Shown here: in pieces, positions 1-7,931 of the stretch
How the letters are laid out: each line of letters starts with the position of its first letter
How positions within the stretch are numbered: position 1 is the stretch's first letter
Assembly: GCA_965116195.1 (NCBI GenBank)
Contig: OZ220491.1
Location: forward strand, 1,240,001 to 1,304,000
DNA: 64,000 bases
Direction of reading: 5' to 3'
Source: Aldehydirespirator sp965116195
GTDB taxonomy: Bacteria; Actinomycetota; Acidimicrobiia; Acidimicrobiales; Aldehydirespiratoraceae
Program-made: the position numbers and the translations under genes
Notes under the pieces: generated by a model
Told to the model about the DNA's origin: nothing
What the model saw: only the letters and a program-made list of their open reading frames with translations
The model's database searches: none

Positions 1-1876
1 TGTCAAAGGTGGCACTGTCGTCAAGAGGAGGCGAATCAATGTCCAGGATCAGGCCCCGCGTGCGTTCAATCAGAGCCACCGTGTCGCTGATCACGTCCAG
101 GTTGCGCAGTCCCAGAAAGTCCATCTTCAGCAGACCGAGATCCTCCACACCATGCATCTCGTACTGTGTGACGACAGGAGCAGCGCTGCTTTTGCCGTTT
201 GAGTCGGGCTTGCGTTGGATCGGCAGGTATTCGGTCAACGGCTCCGGAGTGATCACGACTGCGGCTGCGTGGATGCTGTCTTGACGTCGCATGCCTTCCA
301 GACCCGCAGCGGTGTCCACCACTCTTGCAACGTCAGGGTCAGCCTCGTGCATCTGGCGCAGTTCGGCCGCAGCCAGATATCCGTCGTGATAGGTCTCGGA
401 GTCCTCAAAGCAGTACTTCAGGGGCGTGTCACGGCCCAGGATCAGCGGTGGCATGGCCTTGGCGATCTTGTCACCAAGAGAGTGCGGATAACCGAGCACG
501 CGGGCGGCGTCGCGTACCGCAGCCCGAGCCTTGATGCGGCTGAAGGTGATGATCTGGGCCACATGGTCACGTCCGTAGCGATCGGCCGCGTAGTTGATCA
601 ATTCGTCGCGATAGCGGGAGTCAAAATCCATGTCAATATCGGGCATTGAAACACGAGACGGATTCAGAAAACGCTCAAACAGCAAGTCGTAGCGGATGGG
701 GTCAAGGTTGGTGATACGAAGGCTGTAAGCCACCGCACAACCCGCAGCCGAGCCACGACCCGGGCCGACCCGGATCCCCCGTCGGCGTGCATAGGCGATC
801 AGATCCCAGGTGATCAGGAAGTACGAGGCAAAACCCATGTTGTTGATGACCTCAAGTTCATAGGCCAGTCTCTCGACAATGTCATCGGGCAACGGGTCAC
901 CCCAACGCTCCCGAGCGCCCGAGAAGGTGAGATGCTCAAGATAGGCACGATCATCTTCGTAATCTTCGGGTACTTTGAAGTAGGGCAGTTTGGGTGTGCC
1001 GAACTCGATTTCCACCTCGGCGCGCTCTGCGATCCACAAGGTGTTGTCGCAGGCTGTCTCAAGCTCGCTGAAGAGGCTGCGCATCTCGGTGGCCGTTTTC
1101 AGATAGTGACTGTCGCCGTTAAACTTGAGGCGGTTCTTGTCGGTGATCTGTGAGCCTGTTTGCACACACAGCAATGCGTCATGGGCTTCGGCGTCGTGGC
1201 GGTGTGTGTAGTGGCTGTCGTTGGTGGCCAGCAGTGGAGCTTGCAGCTTGCGGGCGATGTCCAGAAGGTGTGGGTTGATCTGGTGCTGCGCACCAATGCC
1301 GTGGTCTTGCATCTCCACAAAGAAGTTGTCACGACCGAAAATGTCCTGGAACCGTGCTGCCTTCTCCAGTGCTTGCTCCATATTGCCACGCAGCAGTGCC
1401 TGTGGAACCTGGCCCCCCAGACAACCGGTTGTGGCGATCAGTCCTTCCTTGTGATCAGCCAGTGTCTCCCAGTCACAGCGGGGTTTGTAGTAATAGCCCT
1501 CCAGAAAAGCCCGGCTGGCCACCTGGATCAGGTTCTTGTACCCGATGTTGTTCTCGGCCAGCAGAGTGAGGTGGTAATACAGTTTGCGGCCGCCGTCAGT
1601 ATCGCCACCGGAGTCGTCAACATGTCCACGCCGCGACGGCCTCTCGTGGCGGGAGTCATGGGCCATGTAGGCCTCGGTGCCGATGATCGGCTTGATGTCG
1701 GCCTTCTTGCAGTACCTGTAGAAGTCCAGGATGCCGTACATGTTGCCGTGGTCGGTGATCGCCAGAGCCGGCTGTCCGTCGGCGACCGCAGCTGCGATCA
1801 GGGGTTCAAGCCTTGAGGCTCCGTCAAGGATCGAGTACTCGGTATGTACATGTAGGTGAACGAACGAACTGGACAC
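1..1876 (-). CDS. dnaE: DNA polymerase III alpha subunit, N-terminal part (runs off window)
   Basis: Catalytic subunit of the replicative polymerase. The minus-strand frame is open from a GTG at 1876 to the window edge, about 625 residues. The start is supported by AGGAG six bases upstream. The protein begins with the PHP domain signature (HVHTEYSILDGAS), followed by ITDHGNMYG, then polymerase-core motifs such as GPGRGSAAG and the catalytic PDIDMDFD near residue 410. A short insertion near residue 75 is rich in S, R, G and D (RPSRRGHVDDSGG). The C-terminal fingers, HhH and OB parts lie outside the window. The start lacks the extended N-terminus expected of the error-prone DnaE2/ImuC paralogue, so the main replicative enzyme is the best call. 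Only the 5' two thirds or less of the gene is visible. Confidence 0.95.
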   Translation of the reverse strand, partial: MSSSFVHLHVHTEYSILDGASRLEPLIAAAVADGQPALAITDHGNMYGILDFYRYCKKADIKPIIGTEAYMAHDSRHERPSRRGHVDDSGGDTDGGRKLYYHLTLLAENNIGYKNLIQVASRAFLEGYYYKPRCDWETLADHKEGLIATTGCLGGQVPQALLRGNMEQALEKAARFQDIFGRDNFFVEMQDHGIGAQHQINPHLLDIARKLQAPLLATNDSHYTHRHDAEAHDALLCVQTGSQITDKNRLKFNGDSHYLKTATEMRSLFSELETACDNTLWIAERAEVEIEFGTPKLPYFKVPEDYEDDRAYLEHLTFSGARERWGDPLPDDIVERLAYELEVINNMGFASYFLITWDLIAYARRRGIRVGPGRGSAAGCAVAYSLRITNLDPIRYDLLFERFLNPSRVSMPDIDMDFDSRYRDELINYAADRYGRDHVAQIITFSRIKARAAVRDAARVLGYPHSLGDKIAKAMPPLILGRDTPLKYCFEDSETYHDGYLAAAELRQMHEADPDVARVVDTAAGLEGMRRQDSIHAAAVVITPEPLTEYLPIQRKPDSNGKSSAAPVVTQYEMHGVEDLGLLKMDFLGLRNLDVISDTVALIERTRGLILDIDSPPLDDSATFD

Positions 1877-1906
1877 CGATATCTCCTGTGGATGGCCTGA
1901 ACGAGT

Positions 1907-1948
1907 TGTGGACAACGCTGTGGATAAAGCACACTCGTGTTATTCACA
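1907..1948. promoter_or_regulatory. DnaA-box cluster upstream of dnaE
   Basis: Three 9-mers lie within 42 bp. TGTGGACAA at 1907-1915 is the reverse complement of TTGTCCACA, the high-GC actinobacterial DnaA box. TGTGGATAA at 1919-1927 is the complement of the classical TTATCCACA. TTATTCACA at 1940-1948 has one mismatch and the opposite orientation. A weaker TGTGGATGG lies at 1888-1896. The cluster ends about 30 bp before the dnaE start codon, so DnaA control of dnaE, or DnaA titration, is plausible inference. Confidence 0.6.
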
Positions 1949-2002
1949 CCATAGCCGGTGCGTCACCCAGGCGGGGAATCGCACCGTGAAGTGACGTGGC
2001 CT

Positions 2003-2533
2003 TCAGAGGTAGGTGCCGTGTCGACTCTCGGAGTCAGCGCGCGGATGCGGGGCAGACAACGGGCCGGATCCCGCAGGCAGTTCGCCGCGCATCGCCTCCA
2101 GCTGCTGTCGAGCACTCATCTGCTGGGCCAGGAGCATGGCCTTCATCCCCTGTATCAGACCCTCAAGCCAGCCGACCAGCTGGGCCTTGGCGATCTGCAA
2201 CTCGACAGCGGACGGAGGTTCGGATGCCTTGAAGGGGGAAGTGAGACGCGCCAGTTCCTCGCGCAGGTCAGGCGAGAGGGCCGAACCGACCTCGTTCACC
2301 GAAGTCTCGTAGATCTCACGCAACCGCTGTCGGCTCGGTTCATCAAGATCGCTGGAGCGCAACTCTCCGAGCAGTTGCTTGAGCATCGTGCCGATACGCA
2401 TCACCTTGGCAGGATGATCAATCGTCTCGACGATCTCGGAGTCCTCGGTGGTCTCTGTGGCCCCTGCGGCGACCTCGGACACCAGCACCTCGGGCAGTGC
2501 GGAACCAGACTCCGATGGACTGTCGTGCTGCAT
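2003..2533 (-). CDS. bpa: Bacterial proteasome activator (Bpa/PafE family)
   Basis: Small helical protein (176 aa) of the DUF2587 family. In mycobacteria it forms a ring that docks on the 20S proteasome and opens its gate without ATP. The core is clear: HPAKVMRIGTMLKQLL near residue 40, then a conserved stretch AQLVGWLEGLIQGMKAML and QQMSARQQLEAMRGELP. The last residues are GTYL, close to the GQYL proteasome-docking tail of the mycobacterial protein. The N-terminal 35 residues are acidic and probably disordered. It sits between dnaE and a phosphodiesterase-like gene; no proteasome subunit gene is in the window. Presence of this gene implies a 20S proteasome elsewhere in the genome (inference). 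Confidence 0.9.
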   Translation of the reverse strand: MQHDSPSESGSALPEVLVSEVAAGATETTEDSEIVETIDHPAKVMRIGTMLKQLLGELRSSDLDEPSRQRLREIYETSVNEVGSALSPDLREELARLTSPFKASEPPSAVELQIAKAQLVGWLEGLIQGMKAMLLAQQMSARQQLEAMRGELPAGSGPLSAPHPRADSESRHGTYL

Positions 2534-2545
2534 GGGTCCAACCCT

Positions 2546-2655
2546 AGGTCACGTATGCGACAACGGGAACCAGCCTTGCTGTGCTGTTGTGCGGGTGGTG
2601 TCACCGCTGGACTGCTCAGGTCACGTAGGTGACAAGGGGGACCAGCATTTCGGCT
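2546..2655. repeat. Imperfect 72-bp-spaced direct repeat copying the 3' end of the phosphodiesterase gene
   Basis: The block starting AGGTCACGTA at 2618 encodes the reverse of the last residues (LVTYVT and stop) of the phosphodiesterase-like gene. A diverged copy starts at 2546 in the spacer before bpa and shares AGGTCACGTA, GACAA, GGG and ACCAGC in the same order. It looks like an old tandem duplication of the gene's 3' end. Confidence 0.55.
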
Positions 2656-3764
2656 GCGGTCAGTGAACCGTGGCGTCCCACAAGGCTTGATTCTCTGTCT
2701 TGGCCGGGCCAGTCGAAGGCCCACCCGTCACGGGCCACGAGGGCCACATCTCCCAGCCTGGCGAGCGCGGTGGTCGTGACATCCGGCCCGAACCAGCCGG
2801 CATCGGTGACCTCCTCCACCGAGACCACCCAGGCTTGTTCTCCGTGGGCATGACGTGCCGCTTCCAGCAGCAGGTCCGAGTGCCCGGGGCGGGCGTGAAG
2901 CCATCGGAACCGGGCCTCGCCCGATTCTGCAGCGGCATGGTCCAGCACGGCCTGGTCCAACTCGACACGACCTCCGGAGCAGTCAACCAGTCCGTGATCC
3001 GAGGTTGCCACCACCGCAACATCGCGGGGCAGTCCGCAGAGCAGATCAGTCAGCATCTGATCACAGGCACGCAGCTGCGCTTCGTACTTGTCGTTGAAGC
3101 CGTGCTCGTGCGCGGCCACGTCAATCCCCTCGTAGTAGGCATACACAAAGGACTCACCGGAGCGCAGCAGTCGCAGCACGCCGGGCGGAAGGCTCTCAAG
3201 AGACTTGTAACCCACGTGGCGGGCGTCACCCAGATAGGCCCGGCTGAACCCGGTGCGTGCGTACTCGGGCTTCTGAAGCACCGGAGGTCGTTGGCAGGCG
3301 AACGTGTCAACGCACTGGAACTCCTCGGGTACCAGCCGCTTGACCGCGTCGCCGACGGGTGTCTTCCAGCGCAGGACGTTGAGGTTGCCCTCCTGGGTGC
3401 GGATCCGATACCCCACGACTCCGTGCCTGCCGGGGGGAACACCGGTGGCGATGGAGGTCAGAGCAGTGGCGGTTGTGGTGGGTGCGACGGTCGTGATCGT
3501 GGCGGTGTGCAGTTCGTTGAGTGTGGGAGCGACGTGTGCGCGGGCCTGTAGTTGTTCGGCACCCAGTCCGTCAAACACCAAAAGCACGACCGCGCTGGCA
3601 TCGAGCACGATCTCGGGCAGCACCGTCGGCACGTCCGGGTCCGTTCCGAGCACAGCGGGCACAATGTCGGCCACGCAGCCTCCGCTGTAGGCGGGAGGCA
3701 CAGGTTCGGCCGCGTCGCGGTTGGTTGGCTTGCCGGGGGGTCGGCACGGTCTGGCATCAGCCAC
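2616..3764 (-). CDS. Alkaline-phosphatase-superfamily type I phosphodiesterase / nucleotide pyrophosphatase-like protein
   Basis: A 382-aa metal-dependent hydrolase. The N-terminal PPAYSGG, then VVLLVFDGLG (first metal-binding Asp), TITTVAPTTTATALTSIATG (nucleophile Thr region), YYEGIDVAAHEHG (metal Asp/His) and ATSDHGLVD (metal Asp-His) give the normal order of this superfamily. A later His in ARPGHSDLLL also fits. The substrate cannot be told; relatives cleave phosphodiester or pyrophosphate bonds. No signal peptide is evident. The start is a GTG at 3764, only 18 bp from the divergent Rrf2 gene. A downstream GTG at VADIVPAVLG would remove the conserved PPAYSGG segment and is less likely. 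Confidence 0.85.
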   Translation of the reverse strand: MADARPCRPPGKPTNRDAAEPVPPAYSGGCVADIVPAVLGTDPDVPTVLPEIVLDASAVVLLVFDGLGAEQLQARAHVAPTLNELHTATITTVAPTTTATALTSIATGVPPGRHGVVGYRIRTQEGNLNVLRWKTPVGDAVKRLVPEEFQCVDTFACQRPPVLQKPEYARTGFSRAYLGDARHVGYKSLESLPPGVLRLLRSGESFVYAYYEGIDVAAHEHGFNDKYEAQLRACDQMLTDLLCGLPRDVAVVATSDHGLVDCSGGRVELDQAVLDHAAAESGEARFRWLHARPGHSDLLLEAARHAHGEQAWVVSVEEVTDAGWFGPDVTTTALARLGDVALVARDGWAFDWPGQDRESSLVGRHGSLTAAEMLVPLVTYVT

Positions 3765-3782
3765 GGCATCTAGGATGCCACC
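3765..3782 (+). promoter_or_regulatory. Palindrome and leaderless-type -10 box before the Rrf2 gene
   Basis: GGCATC-TAG-GATGCC (3765-3779) is a perfect inverted repeat in the 18-bp gap between two divergent start codons. TAGGAT (3771-3776) is a TANNNT -10 box six bases before the ATG, the spacing seen in leaderless actinobacterial genes. No good -35 is visible. Rrf2 proteins often autoregulate, so this palindrome is a candidate operator (inference). Confidence 0.4.
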
Positions 3783-4253
3783 ATGAGGGTCTCCACCCGC
3801 GGCGACTATGCGTCCAGGGCATTGCTGTCGCTGGCGTTGAACAACGAGGGGTGCCCGACTTCGGTGCGCGAGATCGCCACGCGCACAGCATTACCTCAGC
3901 CCTATCTCGAGCAGATCCTGCTGGCGCTCAAAGGTGCCGGGTTGGTGCGTTCCAAGCGTGGGGTTGGAGGCGGCTATGTGCTGGCCCGCAGCCCGGCAGA
4001 CATCAAGCTGTCAGAGATCGTGCGGGCGGTGGACGGGCCGATCTCGGCGGGAGATTTCGGCGAGCCACACACTGATGGTGCCTGTGATCACGAGGGCCAG
4101 TGTGTGCTGTTGGCCATCTGGGCTGCCTCGGGTGCGCACATGAGGAGATTTCTTGACTCCTTCAGCCTCGCCGACATCACCGAAATGGCCCGTGGCAAGG
4201 CTCCCTGGCCCTCGGACTACGAAAGCGAACCCAGCACTGCGGCCAGGTCCTGA
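3783..4253 (+). CDS. Rrf2 family transcriptional regulator
   Basis: A 156-aa winged-helix regulator. The N-terminal MRVSTRGDYASRALLSLA is the Rrf2 signature, followed by the recognition-helix region (LPQPYLEQILLALKGAGLVRSKRGVGGGY). The cluster-binding loop contains CDHEGQC: two cysteines, against three in IscR, with an acidic/His-rich context. Members of this family sense iron-sulfur clusters, NO, cysteine or redox state; which applies here is unknown. It is transcribed divergently from the phosphodiesterase-like gene. Its last 37 bp overlap the 3' end of the convergent rluD-like gene. The start is the ATG at 3783, with no Shine-Dalgarno, consistent with a leaderless message. Confidence 0.9.
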   Translation: MRVSTRGDYASRALLSLALNNEGCPTSVREIATRTALPQPYLEQILLALKGAGLVRSKRGVGGGYVLARSPADIKLSEIVRAVDGPISAGDFGEPHTDGACDHEGQCVLLAIWAASGAHMRRFLDSFSLADITEMARGKAPWPSDYESEPSTAARS

Positions 4254-5203
4254 GGTAGTGCTGCGGTGGCCTGCACGGTCGTCCCGTTCGTGGGATGACG
4301 GAATGTGAGGCTCCGTGCGTGCAGGAAGGGCCGCAGACACCGCAGCTGCCTGGCAGGTGTGCCTCTGCCGGCTCCCGTGTTGGGTCCTGCCTTGCCTCTC
4401 CTGACTGCTGTGATTGCTGTGCCTGCCGTGCCATAGGTCGTGTCACCCACCACCGGGTGCCCGATGACCTGCAGGTGAACACGTATCTGGTGCGTGCGGC
4501 CGGTCACGAGGCGACAGGCCAGCAGCGACACGGTGGCGGGCTCGCAGTATCGCTGCTCCACCTCGTAGCAGGTGCGGGCCGGACGGCCCCGCTCTGTCAC
4601 CGTCATGCGGGTCGGGTTGCGCCTTGACCGTCCCACAGGCGCTTCCACAATCCCGGAGGAGGCCTCCGGGTGCCCCCACACCAGACAGGAGTACTCCCGC
4701 TGCACCTGGCGTTTTTTCAGTTGCTCGATGAGCGACTGGTGGGCCGTGTTGCTGCGGGCCACGACCAGCAGGCCGGAGGTGCCACGGTCAAGCCGATGGA
4801 CGATCCCGGGTCGCTGCGGATCTCCCACATCTGCAAGCTCCGGGTAGCGGGCCAGCAGACCGTTGACCAACGTCTCGTGCTCATTGCCCGCCCCGGGATG
4901 AACCACCAGGCCCGGTGGTTTGTCAACCACGATCACGTCCCGGTCCTCATAAACGACCTCCAGAGCAACGTTGCGGTCTGCTGTCGGACGTGGGGCAACC
5001 GGGGCTTCGTGATCCACCGTCAACGACTGGCCCGCCGAGACGCGCCGAGCCGGAGACGTGACGACACGGCCGTCAAGCAGCACACAACCATCGCGCAGCA
5101 GCCGCGCTGCTGTGGCTCGGCTCACGCCGGCTGCCAGCGCCACTGCCCGATCCAGTCGCAACCCGTCAAGCGCTGTGCCGACGGGTTCGCTGATCAGGCC
5201 CAT
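4217..5203 (-). CDS. RluD-family 23S rRNA pseudouridine synthase
   Basis: Converts specific uridines in rRNA to pseudouridine. The 328-aa product has an N-terminal S4 RNA-binding domain (RLDRAVALAAGVSRATAARLLRDG) and the catalytic motif GIVHRLDRGTSGLLVVA with the active-site Asp, then TGRTHQIRVHL. The start ATG at 5203 overlaps the lspA stop by 10 nt, the usual lspA-rluD coupling. Just after GDTTYG there is an insertion of about 30 residues (near AITAVRRGKAGPNTGAG) before the conserved HARSLTF segment; its DNA is a simple run of TGCTGTG-like words. This is the last gene of the dcw transcript, and its 3' end overlaps the Rrf2 gene. Confidence 0.9.
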   Translation of the reverse strand: MGLISEPVGTALDGLRLDRAVALAAGVSRATAARLLRDGCVLLDGRVVTSPARRVSAGQSLTVDHEAPVAPRPTADRNVALEVVYEDRDVIVVDKPPGLVVHPGAGNEHETLVNGLLARYPELADVGDPQRPGIVHRLDRGTSGLLVVARSNTAHQSLIEQLKKRQVQREYSCLVWGHPEASSGIVEAPVGRSRRNPTRMTVTERGRPARTCYEVEQRYCEPATVSLLACRLVTGRTHQIRVHLQVIGHPVVGDTTYGTAGTAITAVRRGKAGPNTGAGRGTPARQLRCLRPFLHARSLTFRHPTNGTTVQATAALPQDLAAVLGSLS

Positions 5204-5652
5204 TCCCGGCGACGCATTGACCACCAGACGAGTGCGGTACCCCCCAACACGACTCCCATGTCGGCCACATTCCAGACCGGCCACCACTGCACGTCAATGA
5301 AGTCAACCACCGCGCCATTCAAGAAGCCGTCGCTGGAGCGGAACAGGCGATCCGCAACATTGCCCAGCGCTCCCCCGGCAACACAGCCTGCGCCGACTGC
5401 CGCCAGCCGGTCTTGCGCCAAGCGCCGGTTGAGCAGAATGGCAATCGCCACGGCTACTGCGATGATCCCAAGCAGTGGCCCCAGGCCCTGAAAGCGGCCG
5501 AAGGCAGCGCCCGTGTTGAAGACCAGGCGCAGCCGCAGCGTCCAAACGATGTCAATGATGTGACCGTCGTCAAGCGCCTCCAGCGCCCACCACTTGGTGA
5601 GTTGATCAGCTGCCAGCACCACTACCGCGTACAACAACACTGCTGGCCGCAA
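5194..5652 (-). CDS. lspA: Lipoprotein signal peptidase (signal peptidase II)
   Basis: Integral membrane aspartyl protease that removes the signal peptide from prolipoproteins. The 152-aa protein has four hydrophobic helices and the two catalytic motifs: GNVADRL, and NVADMGVV in the last third. FNTGAAFG is also typical. It lies between the TraR/DksA-like gene and rluD, with the standard lspA-rluD overlap. The GerMN lipoprotein encoded at 35.9-36.6 kb would be one substrate. Confidence 0.95.
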   Translation of the reverse strand: MRPAVLLYAVVVLAADQLTKWWALEALDDGHIIDIVWTLRLRLVFNTGAAFGRFQGLGPLLGIIAVAVAIAILLNRRLAQDRLAAVGAGCVAGGALGNVADRLFRSSDGFLNGAVVDFIDVQWWPVWNVADMGVVLGGTALVWWSMRRREWA

Positions 5653-5686
5653 GCGAGCTTGTTGCTGCGCGGCTCGTTGGCTGCTG

Positions 5687-6265
5687 TCAGTAGCGACCGA
5701 GACCGCCTGCCTTCACCTCAACGCGCTGAGCCGCCCAGGGAATCGCTCTCAGTCGGGCCTGTGGAATCGGGGCACCTGAGGTCACGCACAAACCGTAGGT
5801 GCCGTTGTCGAGGCGTTCAAGGGCGGCGTCAATCTGCTCAACCGTTTCGCGCGCCTGGTTTGACAGGGCGATGTCGTGATCGCGTTCAACTGCAAGCGTT
5901 GTGCCCTCTCCGCCCTCTTCATCAAACTGGACGTCGCCGGGCTCACGCGTCTCAAGCAAGGAGTCCGCCTCGGCCCGGTACTCCTCGGCGGAGTGCAGGT
6001 ACCTGGCACGTTCTGCGAGCAGACGACGGCGCATCTCCTCGAGGAACTCGGGGCTGAAGCGAGGCTTGGTGCTCTTTTTGGCACCGGCCACCTTGGCGGT
6101 TGTCCAACGAGCTTCAGACTTTTTGGGAGACTTGTCGGATTTTGGCTTGCCGGTGGCGCGGGCATCTGGTTTGCCGGTGGCGCGTGGCTTGCCGGTACCC
6201 GTGTTGGTCTTTTCGGCACTCTTGTCGGGTGAATTCGAAGCCTGCGATGGTTCAGTCCTGGTCAA
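5687..6265 (-). CDS. TraR/DksA-type protein with degenerate zinc finger
   Basis: Members bind the RNA polymerase secondary channel. The 192-aa protein has an N-terminal Lys/Pro/Thr-rich low-complexity region of about 65 residues (repeated ATGKP), a helical hairpin (EFLEEMRRRLLAERARYLHSA) and the C-terminal YGLCVTSGAPIPQARL...IPWA block. Where DksA has four zinc-binding cysteines, only one Cys remains, so zinc binding is unlikely. I chose the TTG at 6265 because GGGAGG lies five bases upstream; a GTG at 6286 would precede that Shine-Dalgarno. It lies in the dcw transcript between divIVA and lspA. Confidence 0.85.
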   Translation of the reverse strand: MTRTEPSQASNSPDKSAEKTNTGTGKPRATGKPDARATGKPKSDKSPKKSEARWTTAKVAGAKKSTKPRFSPEFLEEMRRRLLAERARYLHSAEEYRAEADSLLETREPGDVQFDEEGGEGTTLAVERDHDIALSNQARETVEQIDAALERLDNGTYGLCVTSGAPIPQARLRAIPWAAQRVEVKAGGLGRY

Positions 6266-6365
6266 CTCGCACCTCCCACCTCTCACATGGCGACTGTACG
6301 ACAGATTATCGGGTCAGACTCTCACAGCATCAGGACGGGCCGCCAGAGTCAGCGGGAACGAACTG

Positions 6366-7571
6366 TCAGTACCGACCGAACCTGCTCGTCCGAACGGTAC
6401 CGGTGGTCCTGCCGGGCGTGCTGCGGTGACGCGGGCCCTGCGGCTTGGTTTCGTCAGGGTCAAAGAAAGCTGACAGCGCTTCGTCATAGCCGCTGTCGGA
6501 CTTCGGTGAGTCAGCGCTGGCGACCCTGCGAAGTTGCTCAATGAACTCCTCTTCCTCATCAGCCTCAACATCAAAGAAGGCAGGAGAGTCGAAATGTCTG
6601 TCACCCGGCTCCGGGCCCGAGAAACTCGCAGGCTGATGAGTCGATCTCTCCTCTGTGGCTGCGTTCTGTGGCGGCTGTTGCCCTGCTGGTTTGGTGGGCT
6701 CATTGATCAACTCGCTGAACCCCTCGACGGGTTCTGCGGAGCTCTGAATGGCTTCTGTGGCACTCTGCGGCAATTGTTCGGAGCCATGGATCGGGCCTGT
6801 GGAACTCTGCGGTGGTTGAGTAGCGGCTTGGACCGGTCGGGTGGTGCTCTGAGTCGGTTCTCTGGAATCATGGATCGATTCTGCGACCTCATGATCGTGG
6901 GGCGTGCTGGCGCTCTGTTCTGCGCTGCGGGGCTGTTCTGTCAAGGCCTTTGGTTCGTTGACGGCCTCAACAAATGAGCGAAACGATGCAAAGAACTTCT
7001 GTAGGGTGGCGCGCTCATTCTCAAGCCGCGCGGTTATCTGTTCAACCTCGGTGCTGAGTTCGGATTTGGTCGTTGCCAGTACCTGTAGTTCTTGGTTGAT
7101 CTGCTCGCGTTCCTGTGCCATTTCGGCGGCAGCTGTGCGCTTGGTCTCTGCGATGATGGCTCGACAGTTCTCCTCAGCCTCGGCGAGCATCCTGGCGGCT
7201 TCAACAGCTGCGTCTTCAAGACGAGAGTTGGCGGCTGCTTCTGCCTCCGCCACAGTGCGAGCGGCTGACTCCTGGGCTTCGTCGGTTATGGCCGCAGCAG
7301 TCTGGCGCGCTTCGGCAACAGCAGTGTCAGCAGCACGCTGAGCCAGCACCAGGGTACGCACCAGAGTTTCTCGTTCGTTGGCTGCGCCATCGGCACCGGA
7401 CTGGCACGCCTCAAGCTGCCGGATGCGCTCGTGAAGTTCGCTCAGCCGTGCCAGCGCCTGGGTCGCAGCCCTGTTGACTGATTTGACGTAGTCGTCAACC
7501 TCATCGTAGTCATAGCCGCGCCTACGCTCGCCGAAACGAACCTCGGCAGTCAGATCAGTCAAGCTCTTCAT
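6366..7571 (-). CDS. divIVA: DivIVA/Wag31-like polar scaffold protein
   Basis: Coiled-coil membrane-curvature protein that directs polar growth or septum placement. The N-terminal DivIVA lipid-binding domain reads MKSLTDLTAEVRFGERRRGYDYDEVDDYVKSVN (split here over two recognisable blocks: LTAEVRFGERRRGYD and EVDDYVKSVN). Residues 35 to about 200 form a long Ala/Glu-rich coiled coil. The remainder of the 401 residues is a Gln/Pro/Ser/Thr-rich tail with loose 14-residue repeats (STTRPVQ, SSTGPIH, SATEAIQ), ending in an acidic segment. It lies downstream of sepF and yggT, the classical Gram-positive order. The tail repeats are low-complexity and probably disordered. Confidence 0.9.
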   Translation of the reverse strand: MKSLTDLTAEVRFGERRRGYDYDEVDDYVKSVNRAATQALARLSELHERIRQLEACQSGADGAANERETLVRTLVLAQRAADTAVAEARQTAAAITDEAQESAARTVAEAEAAANSRLEDAAVEAARMLAEAEENCRAIIAETKRTAAAEMAQEREQINQELQVLATTKSELSTEVEQITARLENERATLQKFFASFRSFVEAVNEPKALTEQPRSAEQSASTPHDHEVAESIHDSREPTQSTTRPVQAATQPPQSSTGPIHGSEQLPQSATEAIQSSAEPVEGFSELINEPTKPAGQQPPQNAATEERSTHQPASFSGPEPGDRHFDSPAFFDVEADEEEEFIEQLRRVASADSPKSDSGYDEALSAFFDPDETKPQGPRHRSTPGRTTGTVRTSRFGRY

Positions 7572-7660
7572 CCGACCAATAATGCCACAGCGTGACAGTC
7601 AAGCGGTGGATGCTGTCAACCGGCCTCACCTGGCGAGTCACCTGTCACAGGACCGGCGGG

Positions 7661-7927
7661 CTAACAGGACAACAGGCGTTGGATGACGGTGATTCCAAAG
7701 ATCACGACTATCGGTGACAAGTCAAGCGCCATTCCGCCGAACCTCACGGGAGGTATCAAGCGGCGGACTCTGGACATCACCGGGTCGGTGACGGTGTAGA
7801 GGAAGCCGGCGACTGTCGCCATGGTGCCGTTGGGATTGAAGGGAAACCAGCTCAGCAGCACTCTGGCGAAGACCGCCAGCAGGAGCAAGCGCAGCAGTAC
7901 ACAGACAATGAACATGAAAATGCCCAT
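7661..7927 (-). CDS. YggT family membrane protein
   Basis: Small (88 aa) membrane protein with two hydrophobic helices separated by a conserved loop (RVLLSWFPFNPNG, then TDPVMSRVRRLIPP). The function is unsettled; in Gram-positive bacteria the gene accompanies sepF and divIVA and is linked to division or membrane organisation. The start is the ATG of MGIFMFIVC, 4 nt after the sepF stop. A longer frame upstream to 8083 is only the shifted reading of sepF. Confidence 0.85.
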   Translation of the reverse strand: MGIFMFIVCVLLRLLLLAVFARVLLSWFPFNPNGTMATVAGFLYTVTDPVMSRVRRLIPPVRFGGMALDLSPIVVIFGITVIQRLLSC

Positions 7928-7931
7928 TGAT

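Noticed and set aside
1880..1960. Replication origin
   Set aside because: DnaA boxes are present, but there is no AT-rich unwinding region, no dnaA/dnaN neighbour and no long enough box array.
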